Shown: piece after piece, positions 11,443 to 21,848 of the stretch
How positions within the stretch are numbered: position 1 is the first letter of the stretch
Layout of the letters: each line of letters begins with the position of its first letter
Assembly (NCBI RefSeq): GCF_000224145.3
Contig: NC_020176.2
Location: 2,594,792 to 2,658,791 of the forward strand
Source: Ciona intestinalis
Lineage: Eukaryota; Chordata; Ascidiacea; Phlebobranchia; Cionidae
DNA: 64,000 nucleotides
Direction of reading: 5' to 3'
Notes under the pieces: generated by a model
Database searches by the model: none
Seen by the model: the letters and a program-made list of their open reading frames with translations, nothing else
What the model was told of the DNA's origin: nothing
Position numbers and translations under genes: made by a program

Positions 11443-11647
11443 CAGTCCTCCAGCAGCGTACGAGTTGTTTATAAGTTAAAATTACATCGCCAGTCCTCCA
11501 GCAGCGTACGAGTTGTTTATAAGTTAAAATTACATCGCCAGTCCTCCAGCAGCGTACGAGTTGTTTATAAGTTTAAATTACATCGCCAGTCCTCCAGCAG
11601 CGTACGAATTGTTTATAAGTTAAAATTACATCTTCAGTCCTGCAGCA
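11443..11647. repeat. 48-bp minisatellite, four copies plus a partial
   Basis: Units start at 11443, 11491, 11539 and 11587 (exact 48-bp spacing) with a truncated, diverged unit at 11635. Each begins CAGTCCTCCAGCAGCGTACG and continues through TTGTTTATAAGTT. Only single-base differences separate copies, so the expansion is recent. It ends about 110 bp before the WDR25 start codon and may lie in its promoter. Confidence 0.9.
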
Positions 11648-11757
11648 CTGGCTGTTTTTTAGAGGTATTTGCAAGACAAGTAGAAGCTTTGGCGGTGATA
11701 TCAGTACAACCACCAACTAGGTAACAAAATACAATAAAGTACCCCGTATGTGTTCAT

Positions 11758-14630
11758 ATGGAAGAGCCACCGGCCAAGAAAATAAGACCATATGTTACGA
11801 AGCGCGAACGTAGAAAAGCGGTTGAAAAAACCTTGGATATAAGTTACGAAGAACCTAATTTAAATGATGCGACAGAATTGTTTATTACGGACGAAACTGT
11901 ACTGGAATACCAAGATAGGTTGTTTAAAGCTTCATTGCCAAGGTATCTAACTCTAGCCTATAGCAGTGTTTCTTAAACTGGGGTAAATTCCTCGTATTTA
12001 GGGGGTAATTAAGCCACCAATCAAAGTTCACATCAGTTGACGGGACAGAAAAATTGTGCCAAATATAGTACTTTACCAGACATTAAACAACTCGTTGCCA
12101 AAAAGCAAACGCATCCGTCGCATTAAATATAACTGCTGTAATAAGCTTAGCTGTTAATGTTTTTAATAAATGAGCGCCATATTACATATTGGGGGTCTGA
12201 TAACTATCTTTGTTAAAGGGTAAAGCATACAAACAAGTTTAAGAACCACTGGCCTATAGTATTTGTTTGACATCATTTTTGTTCATATTAATATCTTAAT
12301 AACTTATTGGGAGCAAGTTTTATCACACATTAGTTTAGTCTACAAACGACACTTACATAACATATTTATAACACAGAAAAGTCACCAAAACTGCAACAGT
12401 GTCAAAAACGCCAGTGTGGTGCATTCAATGGTGTAAAAATTCAGCCATTTGATTGCAGCCACTTGTGGAGATTCGCTTAAACTGTTTGATGTTATGAAAA
12501 GTAAAGAAATAACGTAAGTTGCTTTGTTAAACTGTATTCCTTGCATGACAGAGGATCGATTATTATGATAGAGGTGATTTGTTTCATAACCCTCGTGCTA
12601 TAAGTTACCACATGTGTAACTTAGTGGGTGATTATTCTTTTTGCATGGTTGCCAGTATGAAAAAAGCTTTAGTGACCACTTGGTTGGAACAATGACAGTT
12701 AGAAATAAGCCTTCATACGCCCACATTGGTATAACGTAGGAGCTTTGAACAAAGTATCCTTTAGTAATTCTGTAAACAGTCTTACTACTAAGCCTCCCAT
12801 CAGGCATAATGTATTGCATTGTATTTCAGGAATGTTCTTTCTATTAGACACACATCTCCATTTCGTTATTGCGATTGGTCACGGACGAGTAGACAGCTCA
12901 CAACATGTTGTTTTGACGGGAGAGTTAATGTGTATGACTTTTTAAACTTTGGAAAAATTAGTGACACGTAAGGCTCGGTTATTATGGTGTTGTCATAAAA
13001 AGGAATATTCTTAAAAATCTGGCTTGTATTTAAACAATAATTTATCTGCTAAACTAATAAAACGGCGATGCAGTTACAAACACTTTCTTTAACTGAGGCA
13101 TTTAGAACCTTTCTAAACAAATTGCAGTCTTCAATTAGCATGAGAATGGGCTAGCATGCCAATATGGATAAATATATTTATATCATTTGTAGATTAAAAG
13201 TAGATACGCAGCCTACTACCATACGTTGGTGGGAAGGCGAAGATAACAAAGTTCTTATTGGGGGAAGCAATTCATTTCTGGCTTCATATGATCTAAGGTC
13301 TGGAAAGGTAATTTGGATCAAAAAGTCTGGTAACAGCAACAGATTATTAGACAATTTATCTTTACTGTGGTCAAAGCACTAAAATCCGATAAGATAATTT
13401 GTAGTTTAGAGTCACTATTTTTTATAAGACTTGAAACACCAGCAGTTATAAAAAAAAAATTTTAAAAAATTGATACCACTTAAAATAAATAAATGAAAGT
13501 CATTAAGTATACAGATGGTTCATTTTCAACTATATATTGTAAACAAAATTGATGCTAAAAACTAATTCAGGAAATCGCCAAGTACAAATTCAAATGCGGA
13601 AAAATTCTCGCACTAGAGTTTTTTACCGATGAAAAATCATTTGTGGCAAGCAGTGATGAAGTTAATAGGCAATCTGCTGAACATAATTTGATTGTGTGGG
13701 ACCTCAGGATGGGCGCAAAAGTTTCAAATCAAATATTCCATGTATGTTGTTTAGTTGAAAGTAAATTTATTCTTACTGTATCTCATTATACTATGTTACA
13801 AGCTACACCTTTTATTTTGGTTATACTGATTTTGGCGAACTCTGGATTAAATTCACTCGACATGCTTTGTTTTATGACCCTTTCATATATAAAAGAATTT
13901 TACAGCATTTAATTCTGTTGCTATACTTTTTTTCTCTTTGTCAGTAAATATCTGCAACCAATTTCTCATCTTTTTTACTTTTCCGAATTATGATGAGTTT
14001 ATTATTAAAATAAGTTAGAAATATAAAGCAAATATGGCAAGGTCTAAACTGTTTTTCTTTAGGAGCGTTACACCTGTCCTTGCATAAGAGCACACCCAAG
14101 TGGTGCTAATTTCCTTGCCCAAACAACAGGAAATTACATCGCGAGATTCAGCACACAGAAACCTTACCGCCTGGATAAGTTTGTGCGTTACCAGAATCAC
14201 ACTGTAAGTAACAGAATTCTTTTATTGCACTGAATAATTAAGGCATACAATAGATTAATAACTATATCACAGATCCGCAGAATTTTTTTTTGAGCCACTG
14301 TACCGCAATGAATATATATAAAAAAAAGAATAAAATTAAAAATCATATGATATTTTGTCACTTTTACTTCATTATTTTTTTTCCCAAAAGGTCAACGAAT
14401 TTCCGGTGTCTTTTGACATAACTAAGGATGGTAGTTTTGTATATTCTGGAAGCTCCAGTGAATCTCTGGTTTGCTACAAACACAGCAATGGTAATTATTT
14501 GCGGACAGTGCCATTGCCGCCAACAAATGATGGCCAGGATGCAGCATGTGTAGACGTACGCTGTCACCCCGTACTACCAAGCATGGTTGCAGTCAGTGAC
14601 TGGCACGGAAGACTGCATGTTGTGCAATAG
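11758..14630 (+). CDS. WDR25: WD-repeat protein WDR25, with an apparent 1-base frameshift in exon 2
   Basis: Nuclear-type WD40 protein; its role in mammals is poorly defined (PRP17-like propeller). Seven exons: 11758-11942, 12377-12513, 12830-12967, 13193-13307, 13571-13741, 14063-14203 and 14391-14630. Phases close if one base is restored in exon 2, giving about 375 aa. The exon 1-2 junction creates LPRKV, matching PRKV of WDR25 just before its first blade. Later blades read CFDGRVNVYD, FLASYDLRSGK and NLIVWDLRMGAKVSNQIFH, then ERYTCP and FLAQTTGNYIARFST, all close to the human order, and the C-terminus has HPVLPSMVAVSDW. In exon 2 the frame runs to IQWCK and resumes as HLIAATCGDSLKLFD in another frame; the break is at the A5 run at 12435-12439. 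A hAT-type MITE sits in intron 1. It is a functional gene with a sequence or assembly error, or a polymorphic broken allele. Confidence 0.9.
11964..12251. mobile_element. hAT-type MITE in WDR25 intron 1, perfect 8-bp target duplication
   Basis: The ends read CAGTGTTTCTTAAACTGG and, reverse-complemented, CCAGTGGTTCTTAAACTT-like: terminal inverted repeats of the hAT style (CAGTG...CACTG). GCCTATAG immediately precedes (11956-11963) and follows (12252-12259) the element, the 8-bp duplication typical of hAT. The 288-bp element has no coding capacity. Confidence 0.88.
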
Positions 14631-14791
14631 ATCCAACTCAAGGGTGGCCATGAAATTAAGAGATATTTCCAGGATTACGATTGTTGAGTTGGAGGCTCTT
14701 CTGGTGGTCCGAGTCTTTCGCTACCACTGTGAATGTTCTGCCACTGGAATGTGGAAAGGATAAGTTCCAAGAGAAGGATGGAAAAAATTAT

Positions 14792-14797
14792 TTTATT
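14792..14797 (-). terminator. Polyadenylation signal AATAAA of PEX13
   Basis: On the minus strand this hexamer lies 50 bases past the PEX13 stop and 162 bases past the WDR25 stop on the other strand, so the 3' UTRs of the two convergent genes nearly touch or overlap. Confidence 0.55.
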
Positions 14798-14846
14798 ATC
14801 GTGTTTTGCAATAACTTGCCTTGCAGTCCCTGCCAACGTGCATTTG

Positions 14847-17499
14847 TTAATTATTACAGAGTTTTAACATTACCTCCTCATTTGATACAGTTCCCTCTGT
14901 AGATAAACCAGCAGGAGGTGTTGTGGTAGTTGTTGTGCTTATATTGGCAGCTGGTGTAGGTGGTGTGGTTGGTTTTGCACGCCCTCGTCGCAGACCGAGA
15001 ATTTTAACATAATTTGCGGGAAGGTAGCCTGGATTTTTCCCATCTATCGTTCCGAGTAACCAACCTCTTATGTGGGGTTGTTGAGCTGTAATTCAGGAGT
15101 TTTCTTTTAGCTGATTTCAAAAAGGGGCTTATTTAGTACTTGTATAACATGAATGAAGTATTGTTTTTCTAATCTAAAACCCCCCGTGTATAGATCTAGA
15201 TACTTTTTTGTGCATGCCTGGACGCCAATATCTAACGTACGGAGAGTACACAGCTATCTCAAATGGCACTGTTATGTTTTAGTGACAATGTGTTTTTATA
15301 AGATACCCGCTTAAGTACCATACCAATTAAGTTGCATAAAATTAACTCTCAACCAAAGCGTAGCACATTAATTTGATTGGTTATAATTTTTCTGTGGCGT
15401 TTGGGATCCTTTATGCTTGAAAACTTCATATCACAAATTTAGCCTGGTTTTAGGTTGCCCATTATTGTTATCCCACACTGAACTTCACCTCTTGGTGCAA
15501 GGATGATGGTATCTCCTGCAAGAAACGAGATTTCCTCTTCACTCTCGCTGCTAAAATCAAACTCTGCTTTAGCAACCACATGATCGCCGTCTCCGTTCAT
15601 CCACGAAATATTGGCAGGTCTAAATATAGAAATAACATAGTTTGTATACATTTAATTAGTTTAACAACACTATGAAATTTAACAACACCATTGTCTTAAG
15701 GAAAGAGGGGGGTGTTTAAAAAATCGTTAAAAAGAAAAGAACAAAATACTTTTGCGAGTTAGCTCCCCTCATCAGTCTCCATATTAGATAAGGACCTCCC
15801 ATTACCACTGCAGCAAACAACATGATTGGCCAAGATTTTTTTTGTGATGACGAATTTGGTCTCTGTAAAAAAATCACAAATATTTTTAACTGTGATCTCT
15901 AAGTATCACCAAATTTCCAAAAAGAAGAAGCTGCTTCTGAAAAAATGCGTTTTGGTTGGTATGCTCTTTAAGCAGGTTACTAAGTGAGAATACATACAAC
16001 ACACCATAAGCGCTCCATCTACAGCTGCATTTGACCAAGCATCTTCACATTCTCGTGAGCCGAATATAGCCAACACTCTTCGATACAAGTAACGGAACAA
16101 TCTATAGATAGAAATAAAACAATTGTTAACTATGTTTGTGTCCAGCAATGGTGCTTGTATCGCAACCAAAGGATACCAGATTCAAAAGGTAGCGGAAAAA
16201 GATAACCTGAAACATTTTAATTACCTGAATATTGCTATTGAAGAGAGAATCTCTGAAAATGTAGAACGCACTCTCGAAAAGTGGTCAGCTACATCAAGTA
16301 CAGCACGAAAGGAACTGTATACTGCTCCAAATGTAGATTCTAACATGGCTGACACCTAGAGGTTTATGTATGTCTTACACGCTCACAAAAAAAGCATTGG
16401 TGTGATGTTGATGTTTTAGATATATATACTTAACTCCATTTAATTATATCTAAGAATTACTGCATTAACATTTTAACATCTTTAATCAAATAAAACAAAG
16501 TAAATAACATTTCAACTTACAGAAGTAAAAGCTCTAACAATTGATTCAACGGATTGAAATGCCTGTCGTGTGCTGTCTTCTGCTTGCTGAGTGAAACTAC
16601 CAACTCCGTTGGGTGGGGTGCCATAGTTACGATATGACGAACCATACATACCTCCCCCAGTGCCATACAAACCACTACTGCCATACATACCACTGCCATA
16701 GCCCCCATAACCACCTGTAAAGAAGAAGTTCTTGACATTCATTTTTTTCATTATTAAAGGGGTTATGCTTTGGTTTTTGTTTTTCACAGGTAAGACCCTA
16801 TTTCTACGTAGTGACAGCCTAAGAAACCTGGGATGTAGGTCGGAGTGGATTGTTACTCTAACACCCTATAAAGAGGCCTACCAAAAAACTTGATTACTAT
16901 TTATAAGACCCAAACCTATTATGGGACAGAATGAAATGATTATTTTAATTTTTAAATTAAAGAAGCAGTATAACTTCATGATTTACTAACATATGCTAGT
17001 TTGCTAGCTTTTAATACAAAACTGGTCAAACAAAACTACAGTGGTATAAACATAAAGTACATACTTAGTTTACATATGACTTACCAAAGTTATAGCCGCC
17101 CCCATATGAACCAAGGTTGCCATAAGTTGGTCTGTACATTGTAGCTGATGTGCTCTGTTAAAATAAATGCATAAATAAAAATATTACTTTAAATAGAATC
17201 TATTAAACTCAGTCAAGAATTCTAGCACGATTAAACATAAATTAGAACCATGTATGCAATTCATTCGATAGGCTATGATTACATCACTAGTCACTACATA
17301 TCTCAAAATTTGAAAAAAAAGTCAAGTTATAATTTATAAAAACTAGTTTTACCTGTTGATTCGGTCGGGCGGGTATTGGGGGTGGAGTAGGGAATTCCCC
17401 GGATTCAGGGCGGGTAAGGGACGAAGAACGAAGGTTATTGCTGGGTGATTGACCCCTGTTTATCTCCCAGGGTTTAGGGGGAGCCCCATTAGCAGCCAT
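14847..17499 (-). CDS. PEX13: Peroxin-13, peroxisomal docking-complex membrane protein with SH3 domain
   Basis: Docks the import receptor PEX5 (with PEX14) at the peroxisome membrane. Eight exons close in frame to 373 aa: 17353-17499, 17085-17154, 16521-16714, 16225-16355, 16005-16101, 15750-15862, 15489-15619 and 14847-15085. The N-terminus begins MAANGAPPKPWE and is Pro/Ser-rich. Exons 2-3 hold a Tyr/Gly-rich segment (repeated YGSSGLYG-like motifs) typical of PEX13. Exon 4-5 gives MLESTFGAVYSSFRAVLDVA, then RYLYRRVLAIFG. Exon 6 gives the TM-type stretch MLFAAVVMGGPYLIW. Exons 7-8 form the SH3 domain: AKAEFDF, EEEISFLAGD, RGWLLGTIDG, LPANYVKILG. The tail is Thr/Pro-rich. The acidic ALYDF-like and PANYV motifs are intact, so ligand binding should be retained. 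It is convergent with WDR25. Confidence 0.96.
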
Positions 17500-18071
17500 T
17501 TTGAATTACTTGGGTTAAGCTACCACACTGACAAGATGATATTGCACATTTACAATATTTATAAGTTTTAAGAATAAATATGAATAAGTGAGAAACTAGC
17601 TTCGTGCACATATTTATAGAAGTTTAAATTGAGATATAATACGCATAGTTACAGTTCAGGCAAAATATATAAATCAACAATACATTTGCACCAACATACA
17701 ACAAAAATTTGATGTTTTTTTGTTGAAGAAGTAAATAAAAGTCTCTTAAAACCATTAGGATAGTGCTGTATTTATTATTTTTTCTATCTACTAGTCAAGA
17801 AATGAATTTTAACCGACCGATAGTTTCTTTAGAATTTTTTTAGAAATTACAACATTTTTCATACATCTTAATAAAAGTAGTAAAATTTTAACCTTTTTTT
17901 CCAAATTTGTTATACAGATGAGGGACACCATGCAACACAATGCCTCACCCAATAGAATAAGCAGCAAAAAAAAATAAAAAGATATTATTTTTATTTTACA
18001 TATTTTACAGTATCAGTTTGTAGGGAAAATCAAAATACATATAATGAGTATATTTTCAATTACATCTCCGG
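17500..18071. other. Intergenic between PEX13 start and VPS45 3' end
   Basis: 570 bp of AT-rich sequence. It holds the PEX13 promoter and the VPS45 3' UTR, with polyadenylation hexamers at 17985-17996. Nothing else is seen. Confidence 0.5.
17985..17996 (-). terminator. Two adjacent AATAAA signals of VPS45
   Basis: On the minus strand two AATAAA hexamers lie side by side about 75-85 bases after the VPS45 stop. Confidence 0.6.
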
Positions 18072-19709
18072 TTACATAGATGTCGCACTGAGAACTTCGT
18101 CTAAAAAACTTGAGCAGTTGTGTATCGTAGTTCCACCAAGCACAATACGCCACCCAGTGTTCAAAGCATTCAGCGAGTCGACGCAGGCAACTTCTTCATA
18201 CGTTGTTCCGCCAACAATAAACACTATGACATCACTGGGTCTTTCCGACATCACAGAGGAACCAGCATAAGGGAATTCTGATTCTCTTAATCGGCCTTTA
18301 AAAAGGTCTTCAAGTAGACTTTTTATTTTGGGTACATGTTGTGTATACACATTTTCCACACCTTTCAAACCCTTAAAGAATTTTTTCGTCATCGCAATTG
18401 CGTTTGGGACATCGTTTGCATTGGTCCTCGAACCTCCATATTTTAGAAGAGATGAAATAACTCGCCGACTGTCACGAGCCGTAAGCTGGTCTGTTAAAGA
18501 TGTGGTAGCATTATTTGGATGCGTTTCATACCGGAGCGAATATAGCGCAACAAGCCTCAATGCATCAATATCACTGGTGCCTGGCAATTGAAGCAATGAA
18601 CGCACTCTCTGAACAGCATTTGAATGATCATTCTGAGAAGAGATATCCTGTTCACATTCAGAAATCTCTAGTAGATTCTTTTTTGCCACAATCCTTGACA
18701 GTTCTCCTACCACTGTGACATGCTTTGCTACAGTACCGGACATCTTTTTGAACTGAGGGTAATTTTCCACAAACGACTTCATGTCTTCAATAGATTCCAC
18801 TTTCTGCTGACTTTTAGTTTTGGCTTGAAATTCTTCCATTAGCTGTTTGATACTTGTCCCTATCTCGCCGAAGTTTTTGTAAAGATTCTCATGGTAGAAC
18901 TGGTCGTGCAGCGGAGACATTACTACTTCATGAAGATCCTGGCTCACATTTGGAACTTTGGAAAGATCGACACGGCCATTTTTGATCCCTAACAGCTCAT
19001 GAGTCATAGCTTGATATGTCCACTGATTAAGAAGTGGAGTAACAGCGTCATCACGTCGGTCTAGAATAAGAAGCAATGGTGTCGTATCGGAGCGACGGAA
19101 ATCAAATAAAGAAGCCTCTCTTGATATCAGTAACTTCACAGCATCAGCAAGCTGTTGGCACATATTTGAACTTGCTTGGTATCGAATCATGGGGCATTTT
19201 TTCAAAGCTAACAACACAGATGTTAACCCAAGACATGAACGTTTTAGGTCCGAGGGATTCCAAGTCAAATGTCGAGAACACTTTGGAAGATTCAAGGTAA
19301 AATGATGGACATCAACTGGGTAAAAATCAGCAAAGAATTCACGGATATCGCACACACTTTCATGCTCATCACTTTCGGCAAGCATTTTTAGATCACTTTT
19401 GCTCAGAGCATGACTGAAATACAGATAATACTGTCCATAGCGTGGGTGCTTTAACTCCTCACACAAATATTGGACATTTTCTTTTGTTGGTCGAACAAAA
19501 ACTATTACCTTCATATGCTTCATTGAATCTCGGCTTGTGGCTCCAATGGTTTCAAAAAGATAGACTTCTTTTTGAAGTATTTCTGATTTTGCATACACTA
19601 TGCTCACAACTCCAGTGGTTTCTTTGTCCATCATCAGGGACTTCATTCCTGGTCCACTATCTGATATCATTTTCGACACATACATCTTAACAGCAAGAAC
19701 TACATCCAT
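18072..19709 (-). CDS. VPS45: Vacuolar protein sorting protein VPS45 (Sec1/Munc18 family)
   Basis: SM protein that binds the early-endosomal/TGN syntaxin (Tlg2/STX16) and promotes SNARE assembly in endosomal fusion. It is a single 545-codon exon (human about 570). The N-terminus MDVVLAVKMYVSKMI and then PGMKSLMMDKETT matches the SM domain 1 pocket that grips the syntaxin N-peptide. Middle parts include LLILDRRDDAVTPLLNQWTYQAM, the SM signature (split here by position: residues about 210-232), and the C-terminal domain has VIVFIVGGTTYEE, diagnostic of the family. The absence of introns contrasts with most neighbours. An acceptor-like TTTATACAG lies upstream of the ATG near 19750, so trans-splicing is possible. 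Confidence 0.97.
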   Translation of the reverse strand: MDVVLAVKMYVSKMISDSGPGMKSLMMDKETTGVVSIVYAKSEILQKEVYLFETIGATSRDSMKHMKVIVFVRPTKENVQYLCEELKHPRYGQYYLYFSHALSKSDLKMLAESDEHESVCDIREFFADFYPVDVHHFTLNLPKCSRHLTWNPSDLKRSCLGLTSVLLALKKCPMIRYQASSNMCQQLADAVKLLISREASLFDFRRSDTTPLLLILDRRDDAVTPLLNQWTYQAMTHELLGIKNGRVDLSKVPNVSQDLHEVVMSPLHDQFYHENLYKNFGEIGTSIKQLMEEFQAKTKSQQKVESIEDMKSFVENYPQFKKMSGTVAKHVTVVGELSRIVAKKNLLEISECEQDISSQNDHSNAVQRVRSLLQLPGTSDIDALRLVALYSLRYETHPNNATTSLTDQLTARDSRRVISSLLKYGGSRTNANDVPNAIAMTKKFFKGLKGVENVYTQHVPKIKSLLEDLFKGRLRESEFPYAGSSVMSERPSDVIVFIVGGTTYEEVACVDSLNALNTGWRIVLGGTTIHNCSSFLDEVLSATSM

Positions 19710-20890
19710 TTTAGATTGGTATTTTCCAAATAGGTTTATTATTAACTGTATAAAAATGATAAATTCAGTGCTTTTCCATTAAAAGTATAATGTATAGACT
19801 AGCTGCTAGCACATATTCTATGTAAGTGTAGAGAATTTACACGATCTGAACATAAGCTCGCACTGAGAAACTTTTTTTTCTTTTTTTTTGATAAAAATAA
19901 AAATAAATAAAACGCAAATAAAGTACGTGTGTTTATTTATTTTTTTACATTTAAATTGTCCGCACTGAGAAACTTGCAATGCAAAAAATCGTTTTTGAAA
20001 CTCTACCACCAACGTGCGGCCAAAATTTTTCTTGAATAGGTTAGTCGTGTTTACGGTTTTACGCGACTCCAACTGGTTTTGTCGAGATTAAAGGGACAAT
20101 TTGTATACGGATAGGGTCGTATAGATGCTCAAATGTGATACTTTTAAATTCCTTAATACGCTCCTGGATTTTATACAACATGGTATATAAAAATATAATT
20201 AGCTAGAACTAAAATCGTCGTTACGTTTTTGGGGATAGCGTCGTCTTTTGGAGAAAAAAAAAGAGAGTACTATGAACAAAACAGTTTCATGAAAGCTATA
20301 ACAAACCAAACCAGTGCATATATTGTATTTTAATTTTGCCAAAGCCAAAAATTCATACATAAAAGAATCATACAAAATTCATACATAATGGGATTATTCG
20401 CTTTTGTAATCAAACATATTTACCGCTAATATTATGTGGTTAATTCTAAAAACGCTGTCATAGCAACTACATTAGCTCGACGTAAACGGTTGTATATGAC
20501 CACTTACGTGCTCAATAATTCGACCGTGCTACAATAATGTATGAGATTTCCAAAATTTTTATTTATTTTATGGCATTTTTCCATAGGAAAATGTATCACT
20601 TAAGCTTAACTGTTTCTACTTTCTATAAGCTACACTTAAGGAACTTTAAAAACAAATCGGGTTTGGTATATTAAATTTATTTTACTCTCCAAAATTTTAA
20701 CAGCAATCAGGCAATACATTGCATTCGTTTTACAAGTACTTGCTGTTCCTTTCTTGCTAAATGAAATCTAAAATATAAACTCAATCGTTAAAAAAGAGGT
20801 CAAAATTTTCTAATGCTAGTAATACCACAGTTATGCTCGGTACATTTTCAGTTAACATTTGGGTAAAAAATTATCTTACCGCAAGAAGAT
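19710..20890. other. Intergenic, no gene seen
   Basis: 1.2 kb of AT-rich DNA upstream of VPS45 and downstream of the Gly-rich gene. A 15-bp direct repeat GCACTGAGAAACTT occurs at about 19859 and 19961. The open frame at 19818-20072 is not conserved-looking. Confidence 0.45.
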
Positions 20891-21792
20891 TTATTGGAGA
20901 AGATCTTCAAAGTTGCTGTTCATTATTTCGTCTAAAATTTAAACAAAAGTCAGCTTGACCATAAAATTAATCTAGTAAGCGCAAAAAGATTATAACGATC
21001 CAGGTCCAAAACGACGTGAAAGGTTTTCCTGTCACGTGAATAAAAATCTGGCAACTAAGTCGTGTCTACATTTGAGCAAATCGTGCAATCATAATTCATA
21101 AAAGTATAACTTACCAGCAAGGGCAGCTTGAAGTCTGTAAAGAAAAAAAAAATTAACGAACGTTTATATAGCAGAAGCATTAATTTTTTTATTATAGTTT
21201 CAAGTCACCTTTTGTTGTTCCATCTCCATCCTCCACTTGGAGCTGGAGTCGGGGTTGGACTTGGAGTTGGAATCGGAGTTGGACTTGGGGTTGGACCGGA
21301 AGAACAAGTACAACCGTGTCCGCCCAGACCACCGCTGGTGGCAATACTAAGCCTGCCGCTTCCGCCTCCATTAAGCGTGCCGCTTCCGCCGCCACCAGTT
21401 AGCCTGCCGCCACCTGTTAGCCTGCCGCCACCAGTTAGCCTGCCACTACCGCCGCCGCCAGTTAGCCTGCCGCTTCCGCCTCCAGTACCACCAATGTTGA
21501 AGGTTAGACCGCCAAGCGTGCCACTTCCGCCGCCACCAGTTAGCCTGCCGCTTCCGCCTGCATTAAGCGTGCCGCTTCCGCCGCCACCAGTAAGCCTGCC
21601 GCTTCCGCCTGCATAAAGCGTGCCACTTCCGCCGCCACCAGTAAGCCTGCCGCTTCCTCCAGTTGAAGTTATAGAAAAAACTCCACTAGGTACACTAGCA
21701 ATAGGCTTTGTACGATGATTAAAATTCAGAGGACGTAGATAGGCGGCTTCGGCATAGACAACGCAAATAGCTAAAATGCAAGCAACCTTCAT
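20891..21792 (-). CDS. Secreted glycine-rich repeat protein, unrecognised family
   Basis: Three exons, 21209-21792, 21115-21134 (only 20 nt) and 20891-20931, close in frame to 214 aa. Residues 1-17 (MKVACILAICVVYAEAA) look like a cleaved signal peptide. After a short basic linker come about seven imperfect repeats built on GGSGRLTGGG and GGSGTLNA, a Cys-containing spacer (HGCTCSSG), a Pro-Thr/Ser ladder (PTPSPTPIPTP) and an aromatic-basic patch (GGWRWNNKR). The last two exons give a short acidic end, DEIMNSNFEDLLQ. A TATAAA box lies upstream. Low complexity suggests a structural or extracellular-matrix/tunic protein, but that is inference. Without the microexon the frame would stop just after exon 1. 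Confidence 0.7.
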
Positions 21793-21837
21793 CTTAAGAG
21801 TTACGGTAAACAGTTAAATGTTACTGGCTCCTGAAAC

Positions 21838-21848
21838 GATTTATATAG
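21838..21848 (-). promoter_or_regulatory. TATA box of the Gly-rich secreted gene
   Basis: The minus strand reads GTCTATATAAATCG about 50 bases upstream of the ATG, the right place for a TATA box with a short 5' UTR. It is the clearest TATA element near a start codon in the window, fitting a tissue-specific highly expressed gene. Confidence 0.55.

Noticed and set aside
11443..11647. Regular 48-bp units, CRISPR-like at first sight
   Set aside because: There are no unique spacers between repeats and the DNA is animal nuclear; it is a minisatellite.
21128..21616. Plus-strand Pro/Leu-rich open frame of 162 codons
   Set aside because: It is the antisense of the Gly-rich secreted gene; the repeats make both strands open. 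The minus strand has the signal peptide, splice sites and a TATA box.
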